A stretch of DNA of 64,000 nt, taken from contig NW_023501039.1 in assembly GCF_014066305.1 (NCBI RefSeq), forward strand, positions 496,001 to 560,000. Direction: 5' to 3'. Shown in pieces: positions 56,371 to 64,000 of the stretch; the first letter of the stretch is position 1, and each line of letters starts with the position of its first letter. This DNA comes from Letharia columbiana (taxonomy: Eukaryota; Ascomycota; Lecanoromycetes; Lecanorales; Parmeliaceae). The position numbers and the translations under genes are program-made. The notes under the pieces are model-generated. The model saw only the letters and a list, made by a program, of their open reading frames with translations. It ran no database searches and had not been told where the DNA came from.

Positions 56371-58137
56371 CTTTGTAGCTTGTGTGGAAATCAAGGAGCA
56401 TAGACTGAGGGAATTTTTAAACCCAAGCAGTATGTGTGAGAAAACTTACCCATACTTATACGGCCCAACATCTTCAACGGAGATTGTGTTCACGCAAAGT
56501 GGGGAACATTGGGAGATGATGTGTTAACCTGATCACTGAGAGAGAGCCAATGACGGCATGTTTCCTACAGTATCCGGCAACATGTTCGCTGCAATGTTGT
56601 GTGTTGACTACCACAGACTGGATGCATGCCGGGACCGCATTCACACAAAGCGGGGAAAACCAATAGATAACCCAGTTACCCGGTCACCAAAAGAGTTAAA
56701 GCCAGAAGTTTGCCTGCAGCTCCTGGGTTGAATCTCACGGAATGAATATATGCCGAGATTGCTTGTAATCTGCTTCCTGTCAAGGCTGGCAGCACAATAG
56801 TGGTAAGGCTGTGAGCGAGATTAAGTCACTAGACCGGACAGTGGCAACACGTCTTGGATTGAGCCGAACACATGATATGAAAAGCCGACTGGATACTAAT
56901 GACATGGTTCATAGACCAAATAGAAGCAATAGCCCAGGCATCCTTCTTCCTTTCTCTATTTTTATATATTGGTCACTGTTCTCCCCATAACTAGTGACGT
57001 TCTTGTTTTCAAGTATTAGCAGATATCCTCATGCCTTATAGATGTACTGCAATTTCGTTGTGAAGATTGGATGAGAGCCCTTCATATCTGCAGTTGCTTG
57101 TCAAACTCATTATTGCTTGTCAAACCCAAACTCATTTGTGATGAAAGGGGAAGAGTTTGTAACGTCAAGCCAGGACAATGTGTCAGGCCCAGATATTTGT
57201 GAGCCAAACGGCAGACTAGTGAGCGATGATACCAGCGACTCGTAATCGTATTAGGGTGCTGAATAGCTCTGGGCCAAAGTTTCTCAAAGATTGGAAAAAC
57301 GTCCTTCTTGTCGTTAACACTCAGGGAAAGCAATCTCCGCTTTCGTTGAAGGGGGTTTTATGAGCGTATTCTCATAGCTCTGCTCCCGGCAGCATGAAAA
57401 TGGCCCGTTCAGATATCACCTGCCCTCATACATCGAATGGTCAGCTGGCAGATGGGCTGTTAATTTGGATGGGACTGTAGCCGCTCTCATTGCGGCAGCA
57501 ATATGGAGATCTCATGCTCAGAGCAAAAGCAAAAATGTAGATAAAAGTGCCGAATAGTTGTACTGAAGGAGACGCTGAGTAACAAGAGACATGGCGTGTC
57601 AATATGTGGCGAAACCTGGGGGTCAGGGTGGGCTGTCTGCGAGGCCACCATCTACTGAAACCTCATCTGTGCTTTCATGTATTTAAGATAACATACAATG
57701 CTGCGATCACATAAGCTTCAACCAAACAAGTTGACGGAGCTGTAGGAGCAGTGACCCAAGCAGAATGGATTCTTTGAGAGGTTGTAGCTAGCTGGCGTCA
57801 GATATGGACCGGATTCTCAAGTCACTTTTCCAGCGCAGATCCAACATCACTTATGAGGCTAGAATGGCAATTCTTACAAGGCACGAAGAGAGCAATGGAA
57901 TAAAGGTTTGACGAGGTGATGAGTAGTCGTCCATTGAATTTTGGGTGGTCGTATTATTACCATAACTTTCACTCTACCGAACCCTAAAAGTGCGTCATTT
58001 CTCTTGGCACCGCCGACGACTTACGCGCGGAGTTGTTGGCGGAGCATACTGGTCATAAACTCACGAGCACACCCTCCTCCACTCTCGTTAAGAAACAACC
58101 AGCTTGATATCTCAGAGGCATTGATTCGGCGGAGAAA
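56371..58137. other. Intergenic, no gene seen
   Basis: About 1.8 kb between the divergent 856-residue gene and the SH3 gene. Only short frames with no recognisable features. Probably contains both promoters. Confidence 0.4.
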
Positions 58138-59481
58138 ATGCCATTTGGAATCAACAATCCATTTCCTACTTCTGTAGCCAGCGAGTGCAAGAAAGCGGGA
58201 AAGGTGATCTCGTGGCACCTCGGTACTCATCAGGCTATCGCTCACTGACTTTGCATTGACAGGTCCTCGCATCTTTCATAGACCCACGGCAATCTTTTGG
58301 CCCAGACAAGGTTATACCACCTCAAATCTTAGCCAATGCAAAGGTATGAGACCTCGTCCCCAGCTGATGTGAAGCCGCACTCTGATAGATCACACTAGGG
58401 TCTTGCTATCATCACAGTCCTCAAAGCCGGCTTCCTAGGCTCAGGTCGTTTCGGTTCCGGAATTGTCATCGCCCGTCTCTCGGATGGTACCTGGTCAGCG
58501 CCGTCAGCCATTGCGACAGGCGGCGGTGGCTTCGGTGGACAAATAGGATTCGAGCTCACTGACTTCGTCTTCATTCTAAACGATGCAGCTGCCGTTCGCA
58601 CATTCTCTCAGAAAGGTTCACTCACGCTCGGCGGCAATGTGTCCATCGCCGCAGGACCCATTGGACGCAATGCAGAAGCTGCAGGAGCAGCCAGCTTGAA
58701 GGGTGTGGCAGGGGTGTTCTCGTACTCGAAAACAAAGGGTCTCTTCGCTGGTGTCAGTCTGGAAGGAAGTGTCCTGATCGAACGTCGCGACGCAAACGAG
58801 AAACTCTACAACAGCCGTATCACGGCAAGCCAGTTGCTTGAGGGCGGTGTCCGCCCTCCTCCAGCCGCAGAACCTCTCATGCGGGTTTTGAACTCCAGAG
58901 TCTTCGCCGGAGTATCGCCATCATCTTCAGACGCTATGTACAACGACATCCCCATCTATGATGACAGTCACGACAACGTCGTCTGGCAAGGCGGTTCAGG
59001 CCGTGGCTACAATGAAGGCGTGCGCACAAATCGCACCGGATCTATGGCAAACGACTACGAATACAACGAGGCTCCGAAACGGGCCAGTACCTGGAACGAT
59101 GAAGTCTATGATCGGCCACCCAATAGCGGAGGTCGAAGCCGGACCAACACTGTGGGAGAGGACTATTCGTACAGCGACTCACCGAAGCCTGGCAGACCTA
59201 CCGCGCCGAAGCCGAAGTTCACACCAAAGCCGATGGCGGGAGCGACGGGGAAGGATCAGGCCATTGCGCTGTTTACCTTTGATGCGGATCAGTCTGGTGA
59301 CCTAGCCTTCAAGAAAGGAGAGATTATTACGATCACAAAAAGAACGGAGAATGCATCGGACTGGTGGACGGGGACAATTGGGAACAGGACGGGGATCTTT
59401 CCTAGGTGGGTGACCTGCTCGATTCTTTCCCATGAATATACCAGACTAACGTTTGATAGCAATTACGTGGAAGCTGTCTAG
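58138..59481 (+). CDS. Ysc84/Lsb3-type actin-associated SH3 protein
   Basis: Four exons (58138-58203, 58263-58343, 58399-59405, 59460-59481) give 391 residues. The N-terminal SYLF/YAB domain, which binds lipid and actin filaments, spans about 1-215: MPFGINNPFPTSVASECKKA, IPPQILANAKGLAIITVLKA, GSGIVIARLSDGTWSAPSAI, GGNVSIAAGPIGRNAEAAGA. A proline- and Ser-rich linker follows. The C-terminal SH3 domain about 330-391 has ALFTFDADQSGDLAFKKGEI, ASDWWTGTIGNRTGIFPSNY and EAV. The last intron splits the SH3 domain just before NYVEAV. In yeast these proteins act at cortical actin patches in endocytosis. Confidence 0.95.
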
Positions 59482-60001
59482 CATGAGCCATCCGGCCTAA
59501 TGATACCCGTAAATCCGCAACCTGGTTCATTGTCACCGCACGCGATTAGCAAGCGATGGAGTTTGGTTTGGAGATCTTCCACTTCCGCGAGAAGCGTTGT
59601 GCATCTGTCTCAATTCCTAGTATCTCAACATTAGGTGTCGTTGTAAATAACCCAGCGATACTCGGACTTTTTCTAAGTAATTGATACCAAAAGACTGCAC
59701 CACAGAAAGATTCTTGTAAAAACCCACAGGACATGTAGACACACTCACCCCTACCCCCTTCCTTTCTAGACTGTACCATCAGCGATCTTACCCTCTACAT
59801 CTGGCCAATGCGTCACTAAGAGCTATCTATGCACCCTTAGACTACCCCAAGATGTTGGACTTTCTCATTCCAGGCAAGCCGCTCCAATCCCATCGGCCTT
59901 GCTCCGGCCTCACTTGGAACCCAAACTCTCTTCCCATCCGCGATCACTCCGACCGTTCCACCCATACCCTCCCATCCCATCCCTTCCCCAACCCGCTTTC
60001 C
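59482..60001. other. Intergenic, no gene seen
   Basis: Upstream of the SDR gene. A longer plus-strand frame beginning near 59852 reads through the purine tract below into a different frame from the SDR and is not a gene. Confidence 0.4.
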
Positions 60002-60071
60002 AAAAAGAAAGAAAAAAGAAAGAAGAAGAAGAAGAAGAAAAAGAAGAAGAAGCGAAAAAAAGAAAAAAAAA
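60002..60071 (+). repeat. Purine (GAA/A-rich) low-complexity tract
   Basis: About 70 bases of A and G, mostly GAA and A runs, end directly at the SDR start codon at 60072. It would lie in the leader or core promoter. Length is likely variable between strains. Confidence 0.8.
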
Positions 60072-61639
60072 ATGATCAACCTCACACGCCGTCTCCGCCA
60101 CCGCCTCCCCCCCTCCCTCCTCCCAACCCCAATTCTCAACCGAGCCCTCTCCGCCCCCATCACCCCAACCCCGAAACCCAAACCAGAAGTCCCGGTCGCC
60201 CGCCACACGGAGCCGAAGCCTCAGAGGAGGTCCGGCGCCGGGGACGTCGGGCGCGAGGCCGTGGCGTTCGACGGGGGCGTCGTGCCGGGGCTGACGCCGA
60301 CGATGGCGAGGTTCACGCTCGGGGGGAAGGTGGCGGTTGTGACGGGGTGAGTTAGGTGGGGTCGCGTCGGGCTCTCGTGGATTATCTCGGGTTGAGGTGC
60401 TGCGGCTTGCTTGCTTGCTACGTGTGCTTTTGGCTCTGCGGCTCGGTTTTCTCCTTGATGCTTTGTTGGATCTACCTACAATCTGTTGTTATCTTTTCAT
60501 ACGATTGAAGAAAGAACACTGTGGAGATGTGACTTTGAAATCTTTATTATTGTTTGAGAAATGAGTCTGAGGCGAGACTGGTTATCTGCACTTCCACATC
60601 TCTGACCCAAGCACGTCCACATACAGAGGTGCCAGAGGCCTAGGCTGGAACATGTCCCAAGCACTCGCCGAAGCCGGCGCGCAAGCCATCGCTCTGATCG
60701 ACGTGAAGCAGGATCTGGGGGACGCGGCGGCCGCGGAACTACACTCGACGGCGGGCATACCGGTCCGGTTCTACAGAGTCGACGTCCGGGACGCCAAAGC
60801 GGTCGCGGACGCGGTGGCCCAGATAACCTCGGACCTGGGTTCCGTGGACATCGTGATCAACTCCGCCGGGGTCGTAGAGTAAGGCCCATTCAAAAGTCCC
60901 CGGAGAGGGGAAGAATCGATGCCGCTCTCCAAGCTTTGTGCCACGCTCACCGGTGCACAAAGCTCCAACATCAAAGCCGAAACGTACGACGCCGCCATGT
61001 TCCGCAACCTCCTCGACGTCAACCTCACCGGCTCCTTCCTCGTCTCCCAAGCCTGCGCCCGCCACATGATCACCGCCCGCGCCGGCGGCTCCATCATTTT
61101 CCTCTCGTCCATCGCCGGCTCCCGTGTCCTGCACCCTCAGCAACAATGCGCTTACAAGTAAGTACTCCATCGATCTTTACCCTTCATTTCCGTATCTTTT
61201 CTTGACTTAAGAAATCCCCTCCAAACCGATTTTTCCACCGGCCTTCCCACCCAAACAAGCGATACTGATCCCGACCCCCCGGCCCAGCGCCTCCAAAGCA
61301 GCCGTAGCCCAACTGGCCAAATCCCTCGCAGCGGAATGGGCACCCCACTCCATCCGCGTCAACACCATCGCACCCGGCTACATGGACACGGCGCTGAATC
61401 GCGAAGCACTGCTCGAAGGGCAGAAGAAGCATTGGAGCGCCATGACGCCGATGGGGCGATTAGGCAGACCGGACGAGTTGAACGGCCTGGCGGTATTTTT
61501 GGCGAGCGATGCAAGCGGATTTGTGACAGGGGCCGAGATACTGGCTGATGTGAGTTGTAATCTTCAACTATTATTTGCGTAATGGTGGGAGGGGGAGTTG
61601 CTAATGGCTTGAACGTAGGGCGGTTATGCGGTATATTAA
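60072..61639 (+). CDS. Short-chain dehydrogenase/reductase, probably mitochondrial
   Basis: Five exons (60072-60346, 60627-60878, 60963-61157, 61288-61549, 61619-61639) give 334 residues. The Rossmann motif TGGARGLGWNMSQALAEAGA about 92-112, INSAG near 172, IIFLSSIAGS, and the YxxxK pair in CAYNASKAA identify a classical SDR; RVNTIAPGYMDT and MGRLGRPDELNGLAVFLASD are typical C-terminal blocks. The N-terminus (MINLTRRLRHRLPPSLLPTP) is Arg-rich and lacks acidic residues, as in a mitochondrial targeting peptide. Family members reduce or oxidise polyols or ketones with NAD(P)H; substrate unknown. Intron 1 is 280 nt, the longest here, and has no introner-like ends. Confidence 0.93.
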
Positions 61640-62046
61640 GATTTATGTCAGGGTATGGGAGGATAGGCGCGCGACGGATTTAGGAGAACCTTTCTCGTCG
61701 AGACAATTTAGAAGTGTATTGACTTAAGGGACTATGCGATTCGGGGTTTGAAGGAAACGGGGGGTATTCTTCGAAAAGGGGAGAAACTTGGGCTCATAAG
61801 CCAGGATTCGGGTAGATGCTTGTATTTGGAAGCGAAATCCTCGAGGGGAGCATGGGGAACGATTCCTTCTTTCATGAGAGACTCCGAGGGTGGTGGCCGC
61901 AAACACAGATTGACCCTAATCCAAGTCACTTTCCTCATGACCGTTCTGAGGGGTTCCAGCCATTGTATCTGATGAACCTAGAAGATTGACATACAACATG
62001 AGTCAAGGCAAGCGGTATCAACGACAACACCCGATGCAAACCTCGA
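61640..62046. other. Convergent 3' intergenic region
   Basis: Between the SDR and GTPase stops; no gene seen. Confidence 0.5.
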
Positions 62047-64000
62047 TCAAACCATTGCCTGCGTGATCAACCCCACATACCCATCTAAGCCAGCACTTCC
62101 TGGCTCTCTTTGCTCAGGCTGATTCGTCAAGCTGGGTCCACCTCCAGGCGTGACCAACACCTGAGTCCCCATCTCAATCCACTCTTGCGAAGTCACAAAT
62201 TCGAATGTTATTTCGGTTTGCTGATTACCCGAGCTCTGGGACAATGCAGTGCTGCTGTGGTTGTTGCTGTTGTCGTCAAAATCAAAAATATCCTCAGTGG
62301 TAGGAGTTGCTCCTAGTGCCCTAACTTCTATAATTTTCGCAGATGCCCGAATGCTCGCGATGTAGACAATGACCAGTACTGCAGGCCAGGCGGGGAGACT
62401 GGGTTGTGGGAAGACTGCAGTGAAGCGACTGTACGCCGGAGATAGTGCACTCTTAAAATTCATTGGGGCGGAGACCATAACCATACCTCTTCTCAACGGC
62501 GGATTTGCGATTGGAGAGGAGCTATTGCTCTTGGAATGTAGTCCTTCTTGGAAAGTGATGGCAACAGTACCCACTTGGCCAGCTGATAATCTCTGCACAG
62601 GTAGCCGCAGATTGCGGAGACCGGTAACGCGTATCTCTTGCCAAATCTGAAGATCCGTGATGGAGATGTCAGCATCACCCGTTATGCCGGTGAAGTCACC
62701 AGAAGAGGGTCTTTGCCGGTCATGAGACATTGCGACCACTCGTGGTGATCCTTTGACCAGGCCAGGATAAGATCTAGCTCTGTGAATGTCAGGACTCTCG
62801 GCCAATTCTGCAGCGATGCCTGGGTTGCACGGCCCAATAAGCATTGTATCACCCACTTCTAGCACCCCGTAGCGTAGATAGCCACTCAGCACGAAGCCTG
62901 GTGCAGACCTTTCCGCGTTCGCAGAGTAAGGATGTGCGGGCATGGTAAAAACCTCATCCACATGGAACAAGCTCTGCGGTTTTGCACTATCTTGACCAGC
63001 GAAATTTGCGTGCTTGGCCATCGCACCCGGATTTGCTGGGAGCTGGTGTAGAAGGGCATGGAGTCGGCCAATGCCGCTCCCAGTCACAGCACTAGTAAGT
63101 ACAATTGGCACTAACAGATGACATTCGGCAGGAGGTGTCGAAGCAATTGTTCGTTTTGCCGCATCCTCCTCGTCTTTGGCGACTGATTGAAGCTGAAGCT
63201 CGCCACTCTGATCCGAAGACGAAGACAATATGGCAGGCTTACGACCAGCAGCCTTCAAGGTGGTCAAGATCTTGGTAAGAGTATTTCGCAAGCCAGCTTT
63301 GGACGCGATGTCCAGCTTTGTAATGACAATGACCAACGGCAAGTTGAGCTTGAGGCATAACTCGAGATGTGCTTTGGACAGATCAACACCGACACCCGCA
63401 GAGCCGAGAATCTCACTCGAAGATGCGGTTGCGCCTACCCTGCCAGTGCTGTCCTCTCCGTCGTCTGCAGCCACGCAGCACAGAGTCCAATGGGGCGCCC
63501 AGGAGACGAGGCCTCGGACCGTGGTACGCCTGTACCGTGGATGTCCAGCTGAGTCAGTCACGAAGACTAGACGGCCCTCTTCAGAAGCAGCGTGTATATC
63601 GTTCCAAGAAGAGACATTGCCAGAAGCATAATTGATGACATTGGTATTGGAAGCAATTGCCTTTTTTACCGTTGCCACTTCCTGGTATCCAATTAGCTCC
63701 TGCGCCAGAGAGCTGGTTACACCAGAGACTATCTCGTGTCGATGCTTTAATAGACTGAGCCTGCTTTTTCCGCGGCCATTGTCCAGCGTAGAAGTCGATA
63801 GAGTACCAAGTAAAGATGACTTTCCCGAGGTAGTACTTCCCGTCAGAGATACGCGAAGCTGCTCACTCTGCGATTCAATCTCGCCTGTTTTGTGATCAGT
63901 AGCATCAATTTCAGCAGCTGTGGAAGCCAACTTATCCCGCTGTTGGGCTGCCAGATCGATTGATGGCTTCGAAGGGCCCAAGTGGGGAGCTACTAGCACT
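62047..64000 (-). CDS. GTPBP1/2-like translational GTPase, 5' end beyond the right edge
   Basis: The frame is open to the edge, giving 650 residues of the C-terminal part; the true start lies outside. GTPase motifs are in order: P-loop GSTTSGKSSLLG, G2 region GVTSSLAQELIGY, G3 DSAGHPRYRRTT (DxAGH of the EF-Tu class), G4 TKLD, and G5 TSAVTGSG. After the G domain come EF-Tu-like beta-barrel blocks: FTMPAHPYSANAERSAPGFV, GYLRYGVLEVGDTMLIGP, and QRLSAGQVGTVAITFQEG. GTPBP1 and GTPBP2 act on stalled ribosomes or in mRNA decay in animals; the fungal role is less known. The extra Ser/Gly loop between G3 and G4 and in the barrel are larger than in EF-Tu. No frame break. Confidence 0.9.
   Translation of the reverse strand, partial: VLVAPHLGPSKPSIDLAAQQRDKLASTAAEIDATDHKTGEIESQSEQLRVSLTGSTTSGKSSLLGTLSTSTLDNGRGKSRLSLLKHRHEIVSGVTSSLAQELIGYQEVATVKKAIASNTNVINYASGNVSSWNDIHAASEEGRLVFVTDSAGHPRYRRTTVRGLVSWAPHWTLCCVAADDGEDSTGRVGATASSSEILGSAGVGVDLSKAHLELCLKLNLPLVIVITKLDIASKAGLRNTLTKILTTLKAAGRKPAILSSSSDQSGELQLQSVAKDEEDAAKRTIASTPPAECHLLVPIVLTSAVTGSGIGRLHALLHQLPANPGAMAKHANFAGQDSAKPQSLFHVDEVFTMPAHPYSANAERSAPGFVLSGYLRYGVLEVGDTMLIGPCNPGIAAELAESPDIHRARSYPGLVKGSPRVVAMSHDRQRPSSGDFTGITGDADISITDLQIWQEIRVTGLRNLRLPVQRLSAGQVGTVAITFQEGLHSKSNSSSPIANPPLRRGMVMVSAPMNFKSALSPAYSRFTAVFPQPSLPAWPAVLVIVYIASIRASAKIIEVRALGATPTTEDIFDFDDNSNNHSSTALSQSSGNQQTEITFEFVTSQEWIEMGTQVLVTPGGGPSLTNQPEQREPGSAGLDGYVGLITQAMV

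Noticed and set aside
59852..60355. Long plus-strand frame of 167 residues with a Lys run
   Set aside because: It is produced by translating the purine tract and then reading the SDR first exon out of frame; the SDR frame from 60072 is supported by its Rossmann motif and splicing.
60347..60626. SDR intron 1 (280 nt) as an eleventh introner-like element
   Set aside because: It is long, but neither the 5' TTTTCCGAG block nor the 3' CTGACTCCGAA block is present.
7587..64000. Secondary-metabolite or other functional gene cluster
   Set aside because: No polyketide synthase, non-ribosomal synthetase, terpene synthase or transporter is present. Zn2Cys6, amidase, SDR and hydrolase-like genes are scattered among housekeeping genes.

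Overview
The window is nuclear DNA of a filamentous ascomycete. The evidence is short GT-AG introns (mostly 46-107 nt) in dense genes on both strands, a Zn2Cys6 regulator, a fungal-type Cdk1, a Nup159-type nucleoporin and a Ysc84/Lsb3-type SH3 protein. Ten unusually long introns (109-163 nt) share a common 3' motif near CTGACTCCGAAAT and often a 5' motif near TTTTCCGAG. This is the pattern described for introner-like elements in Dothideomycetes, especially Capnodiales, so I infer that class. Almost every multi-exon model below was built by splicing in phase and checking that the summed exon length is divisible by three.

Layout. 0-7.6 kb: a coiled-coil gene running off the left edge, a decayed tandem copy of it, and three lineage-type small genes (HTH-like, secreted, single-TM-like). 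7.6-17.3 kb: proteasome beta2 (PUP1), nucleoporin NUP159 and a five-exon Zn2Cys6 factor with a GC-AG intron. 17.3-19.7 kb: gene relics. 19.8-34 kb: an ABM/dimeric alpha-beta barrel protein, a BTB protein, a triple-KH RNA-binding protein, a coiled-coil protein, a 15-exon proline iminopeptidase, a Cue2-like Smr protein and a calpain-like protease. 34.4 kb: a 233-bp MITE. 35.9-45.9 kb: Cdk1, an ALKBH1-type dioxygenase, an amidase, a zinc-finger-like conserved protein, a 47-residue membrane protein and a C2H2 protein. 45.9-50.4 kb: gene-poor, with two tRNA-Leu-like sequences. 50.4-56.4 kb: an alpha/beta hydrolase-fold protein, a phosphoglycerate-mutase-family pseudogene and a large fungal protein whose three introns are all introner-like. 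58.1-64 kb: the SH3 protein, a mitochondrial-type SDR and a GTPBP1/2-like GTPase cut by the right edge.

The intact genes are mostly housekeeping (proteolysis, nuclear transport, cell cycle, translation quality control, nucleic-acid repair) and do not form a biosynthetic cluster. The most notable signal is the intron family: ten related introns scattered over seven loci in 48 kb, against a background of short ordinary introns, including one at a broken splice junction in a pseudogene.
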